A stretch of 60,450 nt of DNA from an uncultured Clostridia bacterium (GTDB lineage Bacteria > Bacillota > Clostridia > TANB77 > CAG-508): NCBI GenBank assembly GCA_949482135.1, contig CASYFC010000012.1, positions 1 through 60,450 on the forward strand, read 5' to 3'. Positions 19,284-28,082 of the stretch are shown piece by piece. The notes beneath the pieces were generated by a model, which searched no databases, was not told where the DNA came from, and saw only the letters and a program-made list of their open reading frames with translations. The position numbers were made by a program, and so were the translations under genes. Each line of letters starts with the position of its first letter. Position 1 is the stretch's first letter.

Positions 19284-20360
19284 ATGAATGAAATAATTGA
19301 ATCACAAAGCAATTTATTAGGAATAACTGATTTTATAAGACAAGCTAATCAATATACTCAAAGTTCGTTTCCAAATTTAAATATTTCAAAAATTTTTAAT
19401 GATAGTATTTCTGGAAATGTAGGAAATATATTTAACAGTTTTGGAATAGCAAGTTTTCTTTCAAATGAAGCTTCTTTTGCAATAGAAATAATGATTGATG
19501 TGATAATAATTATTATAATTAATAGTATTTTTAAAGCTATTATTGAAAATTTAGGAAATTCAAATTCAGCACAAATAACTTACTTTATACAATATTTAGT
19601 TATTGTTACTTTAGTTATAAATACATTTATTTCTATATTAGATTTAACAAAAGAGAGTATAGAAAATGTTGTAAGTTTCATGACTGCTCTTATACCTTTA
19701 CTAATAACTCTAATGCTTAGTACAGGTAGTTTAGTTACTAGTAGTGTTGTAGAACCGATATTACTTATCATGGTAAATATTGTTGGTAATTTTATTAATA
19801 CTTTTTTAATACCTTTGTTATTAATATCAATGAGTATTTCTATTGTTTCAAATATTTCGGAAAAGGTTCAAATTGATAGATTATCTAAATTTTTAAAATC
19901 TTCTATTGTATGGGGCTTAGGAATTTTACTTACAATTTTTACAAGCACTTTATCTCTTCAAGGAAGTTTAACAAGTTCAGTGGATGGAATGACTGCAAAA
20001 ACTGCAAAAGCTGCTGTTTCAAATTTTATACCTGTTGTTGGGAAAATTCTTGGAGATACTGTAGATAGTGTAATAGGATGTGGAAATATACTTAAAAATT
20101 CAGTTGGAATCATAGGAGTTATAGTAGTAATCGGAATTGTTTTTATACCTGTTATAAAAATTTCTATCTTATGGATTTCATTTAAATTAACTTCAGCAGT
20201 TTGTGAAGTTGTGGCAGATGCAAAAATTGTAAAACTAATTGATCAAATTGCAGACGGATATAAAATTTTACTTGGAATTTTAATTGCTGTTTCTGTAATG
20301 TTTATTATAGGAATTACAATAGTTATTAAAATGACTAACAGTGTATTAATGTATAGATAG
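19284..20360 (+). CDS. spoIIIAE: stage III sporulation protein AE
   Basis: Polytopic membrane protein of the SpoIIIA channel, 358 residues. The N-terminal 70 residues are hydrophilic and probably exported, followed by about eight hydrophobic segments between residues 70 and 355. The motifs KIDGMTAKTAK-like (DGMTAKTAKAAVSNFIPVVG) and GDTVDSVIGCG are family-typical. It starts 14 bases after spoIIIAD with TAGGAG upstream. Confidence 0.95.
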   Translation: MNEIIESQSNLLGITDFIRQANQYTQSSFPNLNISKIFNDSISGNVGNIFNSFGIASFLSNEASFAIEIMIDVIIIIIINSIFKAIIENLGNSNSAQITYFIQYLVIVTLVINTFISILDLTKESIENVVSFMTALIPLLITLMLSTGSLVTSSVVEPILLIMVNIVGNFINTFLIPLLLISMSISIVSNISEKVQIDRLSKFLKSSIVWGLGILLTIFTSTLSLQGSLTSSVDGMTAKTAKAAVSNFIPVVGKILGDTVDSVIGCGNILKNSVGIIGVIVVIGIVFIPVIKISILWISFKLTSAVCEVVADAKIVKLIDQIADGYKILLGILIAVSVMFIIGITIVIKMTNSVLMYR

Positions 20361-20368
20361 GAAAGTAT

Positions 20369-20884
20369 ATGATTCTAAAATTAAGAGAATGGTGTGAAGG
20401 AATTATAATTGCAATAATAATATCTATTATTATTGAGATGCTAATTCCAGATAATAAAAGTAAAAAATATGTAAAGGTAATAATAGGAATTTATATTATG
20501 TTTGTTTCATTAAATCCACTTCTAAAAATTTTAAATTATGATTATGATTTTTCAACTTTTTTTAATTGGGATACTGTTACAACATCTACTACATTTGATA
20601 AAAACATAAAAGATGTATATGTTTTAGGAATAGAGGAAAAAATAAAGGAAGAAATAGAAGAACTTGGATATAATCTAGAATACGTAAAGGTTGAAGTTGA
20701 TTCAGGTTATGAACAAATAGAAAAAATATCATTAAAAATAAATAGTAATTCAAATGAAAATATTATTAAAATTGAAAAAATTAATATAGGGCAAAAAGAA
20801 AATAAAAAAGAAGAATATTCAGATATAGTTTCTATACTAATTGTTAATTATGCTGTTGAAGAGGACAAGATATTTATTTATTAA
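20369..20884 (+). CDS. spoIIIAF: stage III sporulation protein AF
   Basis: SpoIIIA channel component of 171 residues with two N-terminal hydrophobic helices (about 10-30 and 37-55) and a soluble ring-building-type domain after them. MLIPDNKSKKYVKVIIGIYI across the two helices is characteristic. It is nine bases from spoIIIAE. The soluble part is more diverged than the helices. Confidence 0.92.
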   Translation: MILKLREWCEGIIIAIIISIIIEMLIPDNKSKKYVKVIIGIYIMFVSLNPLLKILNYDYDFSTFFNWDTVTTSTTFDKNIKDVYVLGIEEKIKEEIEELGYNLEYVKVEVDSGYEQIEKISLKINSNSNENIIKIEKINIGQKENKKEEYSDIVSILIVNYAVEEDKIFIY

Positions 20885-20909
20885 TTAATTTTGTGAAATG
20901 AGGTGTAAA

Positions 20910-21500
20910 ATGAATTTTTTAGGTAGAATAAAAAATATATTTAATAATAAAGAAAAAAGAATGGAAAATTTAATATCTTTTTTAATAATTTTAGTTATAA
21001 CATTAATTGTTATTAATAAAATATTAAAACAAGACAATAATAATAAAGAAAATGTTGACTATACAAATGAAATCGGAGTAGAACTTGCCACATCAAATTA
21101 TTCTTCAGGTAGTATATCAAGTGAATTTGAAAAAAAATTAGAAAATATTTTAAAAAAAATAAATGGAGTAGGAGATGTTTCTGTACTACTTACATATTCA
21201 GAATCAAGCTCAATAGTTCCAATATATAATACTAGTCAAAGTACAAGTATAACTGAGGAAAAAGATACTTCTGGTGGAACAAGAACAATTACTTCAGAGG
21301 ATAATAAAAAAGATGTTATAACAGATTCTTCATCAAATATTGTAACAGAGAAACAAATTATGCCTAAAATTGAGGGAGCAATAATAACAGCACAAGGTGT
21401 TAAAGATTCGAATACAAAAGCCAACATAATATCAGCAGTTGAAGCTGTTACAGGGCTTGCAAATCATAAAATTCAAGTTTTTGAGATGGGAGATGAATGA
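20910..21500 (+). CDS. spoIIIAG: stage III sporulation protein AG
   Basis: Forms the large multimeric ring of the SpoIIIA-SpoIIQ channel in the intermembrane space. I chose the ATG at 20910 because GAGGTG lies five bases upstream; the ATG at 20898 would put that ribosome site inside the gene. The 196-residue protein has one membrane helix near 20-38, a charged linker and the ring-building domain with GVGDVSVLLTYSES and GAIITAQGVKDSNTKANIIS, the conserved family segment. Its stop overlaps the spoIIIAH start (ATGA). Confidence 0.94.
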   Translation: MNFLGRIKNIFNNKEKRMENLISFLIILVITLIVINKILKQDNNNKENVDYTNEIGVELATSNYSSGSISSEFEKKLENILKKINGVGDVSVLLTYSESSSIVPIYNTSQSTSITEEKDTSGGTRTITSEDNKKDVITDSSSNIVTEKQIMPKIEGAIITAQGVKDSNTKANIISAVEAVTGLANHKIQVFEMGDE

Positions 21501-22114
21501 TTTTGAAAAATAGTAAAGAAAAAGTAAAACAAATTTTTTTATCTGCTATTGCAATATCACTAATAGGAATTGGTTATGCTAATTATAGTTTAAATAATAC
21601 AATTGAGGTTGCAAGTAGAGAAAGTAGCAATGAAATTAATCTTGGTGATGTTGAACTTGTAAGTAGTAATCCAGTAAAAGAAGAATATATAGAGGGAATT
21701 GTTTCTAATGATACTCTAAATGAAAATACTATTTCAAATGAGATACAAAATTATATAGTAGAAGATACTACAAATTACTTTGAAGAAACAAGAATACAAA
21801 GAGATAGAATGTATTCTGAAACAATAGAAACATATCAAAAATTAATAGATAGTAATCAAACTCCACAAGAACAGAAATCTATTGCTGCTCAAGAAATATC
21901 AAATATTACAAGTAAAAAAAATAGCATACTTATAGCAGAAAATTTAGTTAAAAATAAAGGATTTGATAATGTTGTTATTTTGGAAAATAATGGAAATGTT
22001 AGTGTAATAGTAAAATCAACAAATTTAAATCAAGATCAAATTTCAAAAATTCAAAATATTGTAGAAAGAGAATTAAGTGTTGATGTTTCAAATATAAACA
22101 TTAGCAATAAATAG
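21497..22114 (+). CDS. spoIIIAH: stage III sporulation protein AH
   Basis: Single-pass membrane protein whose extracellular ring domain pairs with forespore SpoIIQ across the intermembrane space. The 205 residues have one helix near 13-30, an acidic linker, then the family domain with RDRMYSETIETYQKLIDSNQ and a C-terminal ring-building fold. The start overlaps the end of spoIIIAG by four bases. It ends the operon; I see no strong terminator directly after it. Confidence 0.94.
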   Translation: MILKNSKEKVKQIFLSAIAISLIGIGYANYSLNNTIEVASRESSNEINLGDVELVSSNPVKEEYIEGIVSNDTLNENTISNEIQNYIVEDTTNYFEETRIQRDRMYSETIETYQKLIDSNQTPQEQKSIAAQEISNITSKKNSILIAENLVKNKGFDNVVILENNGNVSVIVKSTNLNQDQISKIQNIVERELSVDVSNINISNK

Positions 22115-22206
22115 TTTTCAAATATTACTAGAATAATTTTTTTTATAAGAACAATAATAAAATTATATGAAGTACAAATTCATATAAAAAATTGAAAGGA
22201 TATAAA

Positions 22207-22662
22207 ATGATTATGGCAAAGAAAATTTTTATAGTTGCTTTTGCTATAATAATTTTATGTTTATGTTGTGGTAGCTGTTTTGCAGCAGAAAATAATGGCT
22301 CATCTACTAATTTAGGAAATGAAATAATGGACTCAATAAACAAGACAGGTAAAAGTGTAGATAATGTAGTTTCAGGTAATATAGTTAAAGATGCAGGAAA
22401 TACTGTAAAAAATGCAGGAAATGATATAAAAGATGGTGCAAGAGATGTAGGAAGAGATGTAGGAAGAGATGGAAAAGATGTAGTTGATGGTGTTGTAAAC
22501 ACAAGTAATTATAATACAACAAGAACAACAGCAGAAGGAACAACTACAAATGGTGGATTTTCAACTATGACTACAACAACATGGATGTGGATTATTCTAG
22601 TAGTAGCAGCAATAGTAATTATTGCAGCAATATGGTATTATGCAACAAGAACTAATGACTAA
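22207..22662 (+). CDS. secreted, C-terminally anchored small protein of unknown function
   Basis: I chose the ATG at 22207, six bases after GAAAGGA. The 151-residue protein has a signal peptide (IFIVAFAIIILCLCCGSCFA, cut before AENN), a hydrophilic middle and a C-terminal membrane helix (WMWIILVVAAIVIIAAIWYY). The middle contains short repeats, KDAGNTVKNAGNDIKDGARD and VGRDVGRD, giving an amphipathic, LEA-like pattern, then a Thr-rich stretch. It may lie downstream of spoIIIA in the same transcript, 93 bases away. Function unknown; an envelope protein expressed in sporulation is possible but unproven. Confidence 0.75.
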   Translation: MIMAKKIFIVAFAIIILCLCCGSCFAAENNGSSTNLGNEIMDSINKTGKSVDNVVSGNIVKDAGNTVKNAGNDIKDGARDVGRDVGRDGKDVVDGVVNTSNYNTTRTTAEGTTTNGGFSTMTTTTWMWIILVVAAIVIIAAIWYYATRTND

Positions 22663-22674
22663 TATTTATACTAA

Positions 22675-22724
22675 AAAGACATAGTAAATTCTTGAATTAT
22701 ATTTTTAGAATTTATTATGTCTTT
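22675..22724 (+). terminator. long hairpin, possible terminator
   Basis: AAAGACATAGTAAATTCT pairs with AGAATTTATTATGTCTTT over 18 positions, with one mismatch. The T tail is short (CTTTATAC), so termination strength is uncertain. It separates the secreted protein gene from the next, compositionally different gene. Confidence 0.6.
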
Positions 22725-22741
22725 ATACATATATCGAAAAT

Positions 22742-22770
22742 TTGAAAAATTATAAATATTATGGTATAAT
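22742..22770 (+). promoter_or_regulatory. sigma-A promoter
   Basis: TTGAAA at 22742-22747 and TATAAT at 22765-22770, spacer 17. The transcript would start about 65 bases before the small membrane protein at 22843 and includes a short hairpin, TTTCCC TCTT GGGAAC. Confidence 0.65.
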
Positions 22771-22842
22771 AATTATGTAAGAAAATATTGGAAGCGCAAG
22801 CAAGTTTCCCTCTTGGGAACATGATAAGTTGGAGGTTTTATT

Positions 22843-23100
22843 ATGTTGCAAACTGTTGGATCTTTCATGATGTTCATTATCATTGGCCTAATTTTTACTT
22901 CCAAGAAGCAACCTGACATGACTTGGAAAGAGCGGAGATTTGAGATTTTGATTTACATCATTGGACTGGTTATCATGGGCGTGATGTTTTGTGGAATCTA
23001 TTGGATCTTTAACAAATTCCCTGTGGTATGTACAATTCTTTTTATAGTGTTTTTAATCTTCCGTTTCATTCAAGTTCACAAAAAGAAGGACCAGCGATAA
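22843..23100 (+). CDS. small two-helix membrane protein, probably acquired
   Basis: An 85-residue protein with two hydrophobic helices (about 5-20 and 34-75 in parts) separated by a charged loop, KKQPDMTWKERRFE. I do not recognise a family. Its base and codon composition is clearly richer in G and C than its neighbours (codons such as TTC, ATC, CTG, AAG), and it has its own promoter, a TTGGAGG site and a GC-rich terminator, all suggesting recent transfer. Codon 31 (22933-22935) is CGG in frame followed by A. Read as Arg the protein is full length; a +1 shift there would end it five codons later. This conflicts with the rule seen in the native genes. Confidence 0.65.
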   Translation: MLQTVGSFMMFIIIGLIFTSKKQPDMTWKERRFEILIYIIGLVIMGVMFCGIYWIFNKFPVVCTILFIVFLIFRFIQVHKKKDQR

Positions 23101-23114
23101 ATCGCTGGTTTTTC
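23090..23114 (+). terminator. GC-rich terminator
   Basis: ACCAGCGAT and ATCGCTGGT form a tight stem followed by TTTTTC. The stem includes the TAA stop of the small membrane protein. Confidence 0.85.
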
Positions 23115-23131
23115 TTACTATACTATAAAAT

Positions 23132-23446
23132 TTACTTTTTTAATCTTATTAAAATTGCTATTGATAAAAGGATTATTAATACTCCGATAGCAATTAGAAT
23201 TATACATAAAATATTATTTAATTCTAAGTTTGCTTGGGAATAACTATTCATTCCAGAAACGCCAGTAATTGAAGATGATGAGGTAGGAGATAATGTTGAT
23301 AAAGATGATTGCTTATTTGTATTTTCTTGTGTTGTATTTGTAAATTCGTTATCTATCTCATTATTAGATGTGGCAAATACAAAATTAAAACCTAAAGTTA
23401 ATATTAAGAAAAAAGATATTAATAATACTTTTAAAGTTTTAGACAT
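23132..23446 (-). CDS. small secreted protein with C-terminal membrane anchor
   Basis: A 104-residue protein of unknown function. It has a signal peptide (LKVLLISFFLILTLGFNFVFA, cut before TSNN), a Ser/Thr/Asn-rich linker and a C-terminal helix (ILCIILIAIGVLIILLSIAI) ending RLKK. AGGAGG precedes the start on the minus strand. The layout matches the protein at 22207, though the sequences are not obviously alike. There is no LPXTG motif. Base composition is native. Confidence 0.7.
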   Translation of the reverse strand: MSKTLKVLLISFFLILTLGFNFVFATSNNEIDNEFTNTTQENTNKQSSLSTLSPTSSSSITGVSGMNSYSQANLELNNILCIILIAIGVLIILLSIAILIRLKK

Positions 23447-23616
23447 ATAAACCTCCTAGAAATATTTTATCTTTACAAAAGCATTTGCAAAGTAGTTTTT
23501 TATTTACGATGTAATTATGATATACAAAAATAAATAAAAAGTCCATAGAAAATAAAAAAATTAATAAATTTGTTGTAAAAAATTTCCTAATGTGATAACA
23601 TAATTGAAATTGATAT

Positions 23617-23691
23617 TGGGGTATCGCCAAGCGGTAAGGCATCGGACTCTGACTCCGACATTCCTGTGTTCGAATCACAGTACCCCAGCCA
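23617..23691 (+). tRNA. tRNA-Gln (anticodon CUG)
   Basis: The 75 bases fold as a full cloverleaf. The acceptor stem TGGGGTA pairs with TACCCCA, the D arm is GCC-AAGCGGTAA-GGC, the anticodon stem TCGGA/TCCGA carries loop CTCTGAC (anticodon CTG, reads CAG), and the T arm is CTGTG-TTCGAAT-CACAG. The 3' CCA is encoded. It stands alone, just upstream of a strong bidirectional terminator. Confidence 0.95.
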
Positions 23692-23693
23692 AA

Positions 23694-23735
23694 CAAAAAC
23701 GGAGTTTTCATTTGGGTGAAAGCTCCGTTTTTGTT
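23694..23735. terminator. bidirectional terminator between tRNA-Gln and the MBL-fold gene
   Basis: A 17-bp stem, AAACGGAG-TTTTCA against TGAAAG-CTCCGTTT, is flanked by A-rich sequence on the left and a long T run on the right, so it can serve the tRNA and the converging gene. Confidence 0.88.
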
Positions 23736-23745
23736 TTTTTTTGTC

Positions 23746-24444
23746 TTACTCTACAGTTACCACATTGATGCCAGGAAAATCAACTATAAGCATATGGGCA
23801 GCTTCAGCATCATCAAGATGCATTAAAAATACCTCTGTACCATTCTTACTTAAACCAATGAAATCTATGAGAGCATCTTCCAACTTCAAATGAACCATTC
23901 CATAGTGGACAGAAGTATCAACATAGAGCTCATTACACATTGGAAAGTAAGGCTCGAATGGCTTAAGTGTTGATGTATCTCCAGTATATACAACAGCTTT
24001 GCCAGAGATGATAAGCACATAACCAAAGCATTTGCCAGCAAGCTGAGGTGCATGTTCTGTTAGAACACATGAGACAAACCAGTTTTCTTCAGATAGTAAA
24101 TCAGCAGTAATGAGGTGATACCACTCAGTTTCGTTACCTTCAATAGTAAGAACCGTCTGAAGGTCATTGGCAACTTCTTTTGAAGGAGCAACAACAGAAA
24201 CCTTTTTGTGTAGATTGAAAAATACATGCTGAACAAAAAGTCCTAATCCGCCAATGTGGTCGCCATGTGTGTGTGTGATTAACACATAGATATGCTCATG
24301 GTCTGTAAGGTTAGCTTTCCTCAACTTTTGGAATGTGGAAATAGGACAGTCAATTACGACAATGTCATTGCTTTCTGTGAAAAAGAAAGCGGAAGTGTGG
24401 TTGTTTCCGAATCCAGAGTCTCTTCCTAAAAAGTTTAATAACAT
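23746..24444 (-). CDS. MBL-fold metallohydrolase, probably acquired
   Basis: A 232-residue metallo-beta-lactamase-fold hydrolase. The zinc motif is THTHGDHIGG near residues 57-66, further ligands are the HAPQ region and YTGDTSTL, and the C-terminal MHLDDAEAAHM histidine completes the site. Such proteins act on phosphoesters, thioesters or cyclic-nucleotide-like substrates; the YTGDTS and terminal layout resembles RNase Z/PhnP-like hydrolases, but the substrate is not predictable. The gene has noticeably higher GC and more varied codons than its neighbours and converges on tRNA-Gln, a common insertion point, so horizontal transfer is likely. A TTCTCC complement (GGAGAA) gives the ribosome site. 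Confidence 0.82.
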   Translation of the reverse strand: MLLNFLGRDSGFGNNHTSAFFFTESNDIVVIDCPISTFQKLRKANLTDHEHIYVLITHTHGDHIGGLGLFVQHVFFNLHKKVSVVAPSKEVANDLQTVLTIEGNETEWYHLITADLLSEENWFVSCVLTEHAPQLAGKCFGYVLIISGKAVVYTGDTSTLKPFEPYFPMCNELYVDTSVHYGMVHLKLEDALIDFIGLSKNGTEVFLMHLDDAEAAHMLIVDFPGINVVTVE

Positions 24445-24632
24445 GTTGCAATTCTCCTTTCATAATAGAAATATCGGTTACACACTTACTATAATTTAGC
24501 TATTATAGTAAAAAATCAAAAAAAACTATATATATATTAACATAAAATTGAGAAAAACTCAAGGAAAGTAAAATACTAAAAAAATATGCATAAAAATAAA
24601 ATTATTTCATATATAATTATGAGGTGATTTTT

Positions 24633-25559
24633 TTGATTTATATTGATATTGAAGAAAATGGAAATATGGAGGTGAGGAAAAGTCCTACTAAAAATTTTAT
24701 TTTTAAAATCAAAAATATTTTAAAAATAAAAAGTAGTAAATTAAAAGAAGAAAAAATAGAGGACAAGACATTAATAAGACTCCCTAATCTTGAAAATAAT
24801 ACATTAAATAAACTATCTAAGTATATAAGGCAAAATTGTATTTGTATAGTATGTGTGTCTGATAGTTTACTTGATAATGTCGTTTTTATGGAATATTTAA
24901 AAAATGAAAATGTAAAACTTCTTAATGGAAAATGGATTTTTAAAATTTTAGCAACAAAAATTTGTGAATATATAGTAGAAAACAAAAAAGAAATAATTGA
25001 ATATCAGGAAATATCAATTTTATCAAATAAAATTAATGATGATGTTGTTTTTACAATTAGAAATTTAGCTGAGAAAGTTAAAATTATAAATGTTTTAACA
25101 AATGATTCATATAGATTTAAAAAATTGGAAAAAGAGATGTATGATAAATACGGAATAATAATTAATATTAATAATAATTATAAAAAAAGTTTAATTAAAA
25201 GTGATATAATCCTAAACTTTGATTTTTCAGAAAGTGAGTTTAATAAATATGCATTACCAAAAAAATCAAGCATAATAAATTTTAATGAAAATATAAATAT
25301 TCAGACTAAATCTTTTGAAGGAATTAATGCTAGTTTTTTGGAAATCTCTATGCCAAAAAATTATTTAAAATATTTACTTTATTTTAAACATTTTAATACT
25401 ACTAATTTATATGAAAGTTTTATTTATAAAAATACTAATCCAGCTAATATTGTAAGAGAAATTGAAAATGATAATATGAAAATAACATTTTTATTGGGAA
25501 AGAATGGAAAAATTAGAAAAAATGAATATCTAAAAATGTCAAAAAAGTTGGCAAATTAA
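24633..25559 (+). CDS. conserved-looking protein of unknown function
   Basis: I do not recognise this protein of about 308 residues. I favour the TTG at 24633, six bases after GAGGTG; an ATG at 24666 would give 297 residues. Residues 15-55 are basic and lysine-rich. The middle resembles a nucleotide- or NAD-type alpha/beta fold (CICIVCVSDSLLDNVVFMEYL; VKIINVLTNDSYRFKKLEKEM; DIILNFDFSES), a layout that recalls shikimate- or alanine-dehydrogenase-like Rossmann domains, but no glycine motif is clear. There is no membrane segment. The greA promoter starts two bases after its stop. Very AT-rich, native composition. Confidence 0.65.
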   Translation: MIYIDIEENGNMEVRKSPTKNFIFKIKNILKIKSSKLKEEKIEDKTLIRLPNLENNTLNKLSKYIRQNCICIVCVSDSLLDNVVFMEYLKNENVKLLNGKWIFKILATKICEYIVENKKEIIEYQEISILSNKINDDVVFTIRNLAEKVKIINVLTNDSYRFKKLEKEMYDKYGIIININNNYKKSLIKSDIILNFDFSESEFNKYALPKKSSIINFNENINIQTKSFEGINASFLEISMPKNYLKYLLYFKHFNTTNLYESFIYKNTNPANIVREIENDNMKITFLLGKNGKIRKNEYLKMSKKLAN

Positions 25560-25560
25560 C

Positions 25561-25589
25561 TTGACAAATTTTCAATTAACACGTATTAT
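25561..25589 (+). promoter_or_regulatory. sigma-A promoter of greA
   Basis: Consensus TTGACA at 25561-25566, 17-base spacer, TATTAT at 25584-25589. It lies about 40 bases before the greA start. Confidence 0.8.
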
Positions 25590-25630
25590 ATGTAAGTATA
25601 TAATAACAAACAATTTAGGAGGTCTTGAAA

Positions 25631-26107
25631 ATGGGGGAAAAAGAATTCTTACTAACACAAGAAGGTTATGATAATTTAGAAAAAGAACTAGAAAGACTTA
25701 AAACAGAAGTTAGATATGAAATTGCAGATAGAATAAAAGTTGCTTTAGGATTTGGAGATTTATCAGAAAACTCAGAATATGATGAAGCAAAAAATGCACA
25801 AGCTGCTAATGAAGCAAAAATAGCAGAATTAGAAGAAAAAGTTAAATATGCTAGAATAATAGATGAATCAGAAATTGATACAGAAGTTGTTCAGGTTGGA
25901 AACATTGTAAAAGTACATGATATGGAATTTGATGAAGATGTAGAATATACAATCGTTGGTTCTACAGAAGTTGATTTAGCTAATAACAAAATTTCTAATG
26001 AATCACCAATAGGAAGTGCATTATTAGGAAAAAGAAAAAATAACATAGTTGAAGTTCAAGCTCCTGCAGGAATTATAAAATTAAAAATATTAGCAATAAC
26101 AAAATAA
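25631..26107 (+). CDS. greA: transcription elongation factor GreA
   Basis: Rescues backtracked RNA polymerase by stimulating transcript cleavage. I chose the ATG at 25631, seven bases after AGGAGGT; the TTG at 25625 is too close to that site. The 158-residue length equals the family norm. The N-terminal coiled coil carries the tip motif [13 protein letters not shown] with its acidic residues, and the C-terminal FKBP-like domain ends with [23 protein letters not shown]. Strong own promoter. Confidence 0.97.
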   Translation: MGEKEFLLTQEGYDNLEKELERLKTEVRYEIADRIKVALGFGDLSENSEYDEAKNAQAANEAKIAELEEKVKYARIIDESEIDTEVVQVGNIVKVHDMEFDEDVEYTIVGSTEVDLANNKISNESPIGSALLGKRKNNIVEVQAPAGIIKLKILAITK

Positions 26108-26177
26108 AAATATGGGGATATATGAAGGAGTCATATATCTCTTTTTTGTAGATAAATATAAATTTAAGGAGAAAAAT

Positions 26178-26618
26178 ATGAGAATAAGAGTAGCAGGTTT
26201 AATAGAAATGGAAAATGGATATGCACTTATGCATAGACTTAATGTAAAGAAAAAAGAAAATTCAACACAACCATATGGAGAATACTATGTATTTCCTGGT
26301 GGTGGTGTTGAAGTAGATGATAATTCATATGAAGAAGGAGTTAAAAGAGAAGTTTTAGAAGAATTTGGAATAGAAGTTGAAGTAAAATATAAACTATATT
26401 CAAGAACTATTAATAGTGAATTTGAGGAACATTTATATTATTGTATTTATAAAAGTGGAAAGCTTGGAACTGGCACAGGCCCAGAATTTTCAGGTGATCC
26501 TAAATATATTGATAGGGGGCAATATATTCCTTGTATTGTTCCAAAAGAAGAAATAAGAAATATTAGGTTATTACCAGAAGAATTTAAAGAAAAATTATTA
26601 AAAGATTTCAATTTATAA
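26178..26618 (+). CDS. Nudix hydrolase
   Basis: A 146-residue hydrolase of nucleoside-diphosphate-linked compounds. The start at 26178 follows AAGGAG at seven bases; an upstream in-frame ATG at 26112 lacks such a site. The Nudix box is visible as GGGVEVDD followed by EEGVKREVLEEFGI, matching the REUxEExGU core. The flanking beta strands (RVAGLIEMENGYALMHR) are typical. The substrate cannot be told; housecleaning of oxidised or modified nucleotides is the usual inference. It follows greA by 70 bases and may share its transcript. Confidence 0.88.
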   Translation: MRIRVAGLIEMENGYALMHRLNVKKKENSTQPYGEYYVFPGGGVEVDDNSYEEGVKREVLEEFGIEVEVKYKLYSRTINSEFEEHLYYCIYKSGKLGTGTGPEFSGDPKYIDRGQYIPCIVPKEEIRNIRLLPEEFKEKLLKDFNL

Positions 26619-26780
26619 TATAAAAATAAATAACAAAATTACATAAATCTTTAAAATAAATATTATGTTATAACTTGCCTATAAAAATATAAAAAATATA
26701 TAAAAAAGTAGTGTAAAAAAAAAATTTTTATGATAGAATGATTCAAGTATAAAATTATAAAGCTGGTAAAGGAGTTTATT

Positions 26781-27485
26781 ATGGTAGCCTATAAAAGAGT
26801 GTTATTAAAATTAAGTGGTGAAGCATTAGCAGGAGATGAAAAACATGGAATTAATCCAGATGTTGTTGGAGCAATATGTGACAAAGTAAAAGAAGTTATA
26901 GACATGGGAGTTCAGGTTTCTATAGTTGTTGGAGGGGGAAACTTCTGGAGAGGAGCTAGAAATGGGCAAAAAATGGATAGAGCTACAGCAGATTATATGG
27001 GAATGCTAGCTACTGCAATGAATGGGTTAGCTTTGCAAGATGCATTAGAAGCAAGAGGAGTATACACAAGATTACAAACTGCAATAGAAATGAGAGAAGT
27101 TGCAGAACCTTATATAAAAAGAAAAGCGGCAAAGCATTTAGAAAGAGGAAGAGTTGTTATATTTGCTTGTGGAACAGGTCATCCATTTTTCTCAACAGAT
27201 ACAGCAGCAGCTTTAAGAGCAGCAGAAACTGATTCTGAAGTTATATTGCTTGCTAAAACGATTGATGGAGTATATTCAGCAGATCCCAAATTAGATTCAT
27301 CCGCTGTAAAATATGATGAAATATCTTATAAAGATGTTTTAGCACAAGATTTAAAAGTTATGGATTCAACAGCTACTGCATTATGCAAAGATAATAATAT
27401 ACCTTTATTTGTTTTCGCTATTAGTGATCCTGAAAATATAGTGAGAGCTGTAAAAGGCGAAAATGTAGGAACAATAGTTAAATAG
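26781..27485 (+). CDS. pyrH: uridylate kinase (UMP kinase)
   Basis: Phosphorylates UMP to UDP. The 234-residue amino-acid-kinase fold has [12 protein letters not shown] at the N-terminus, the glycine-rich [11 protein letters not shown] near 50-60, [14 protein letters not shown] and the VDGVYSADP-like [12 protein letters not shown] nucleotide motif. An AAAGGAG site precedes the start. It begins the conserved pyrH-frr-uppS-cdsA-rseP-polC locus. The usual upstream rpsB-tsf pair is not present here. Confidence 0.97.
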   Translation: MVAYKRVLLKLSGEALAGDEKHGINPDVVGAICDKVKEVIDMGVQVSIVVGGGNFWRGARNGQKMDRATADYMGMLATAMNGLALQDALEARGVYTRLQTAIEMREVAEPYIKRKAAKHLERGRVVIFACGTGHPFFSTDTAAALRAAETDSEVILLAKTIDGVYSADPKLDSSAVKYDEISYKDVLAQDLKVMDSTATALCKDNNIPLFVFAISDPENIVRAVKGENVGTIVK

Positions 27486-27502
27486 AAAGGATTTTTAAAA
27501 TT

Positions 27503-28051
27503 ATGGAATTAAATGAAGTTGAACAAAGAATGCAAAAGACAATAAGTGTTTTTGAGGAAAATTTATCAGAAATTAGAGCGGGAAGAGCAAATCCTGCAAT
27601 ATTAAATAAAATTACAGTAGAATATTATGGAGTACCAACACCTATAAATCAAGTTGCTGGAATTTCAGTTCCAGAAGCAAGAACAATAGTTATTCAACCA
27701 TGGGATGCAAGTGTATTAAAATCTATAGAAAAAGCAATACTTGCTTCAGATATTGGTCTAAATCCAAATAATGATGGAAAAGTTATTAGATTAAACTTCC
27801 CTGAACTAACAGAGGAAAGAAGAAAAGAGTTAGTAAAAGATATTAAAAAAATTGCTGAAGAAGCAAGAGTTGGAGTTCGTTCTATAAGAAGAGATGGAAT
27901 GGATTCAGTAAAAGATGCTCAAAAAAAATCTGAAATAACAGAAGATGATAAAGCAGATTTAGAAGATAAAATTCAAAAATTAACAGATAAATATGTTTCA
28001 GAAATAGATAGCATATTAGATAAAAAAGAAAAAGAAATAATGAGTATATAA
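27503..28051 (+). CDS. frr: ribosome recycling factor
   Basis: Splits post-termination ribosomes together with EF-G. The 182 residues match the normal length (about 185). SEIRAGRANPAILNKITVEYYGVPTPINQVA and the C-terminal helix EARVGVRSIRRDGMDSVK are diagnostic of the three-helix bundle. It is 17 bases after pyrH, the classical arrangement. Confidence 0.98.
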   Translation: MELNEVEQRMQKTISVFEENLSEIRAGRANPAILNKITVEYYGVPTPINQVAGISVPEARTIVIQPWDASVLKSIEKAILASDIGLNPNNDGKVIRLNFPELTEERRKELVKDIKKIAEEARVGVRSIRRDGMDSVKDAQKKSEITEDDKADLEDKIQKLTDKYVSEIDSILDKKEKEIMSI

Positions 28052-28082
28052 CCTATAAATTTGCCATAGGAAGGAATAAAAT

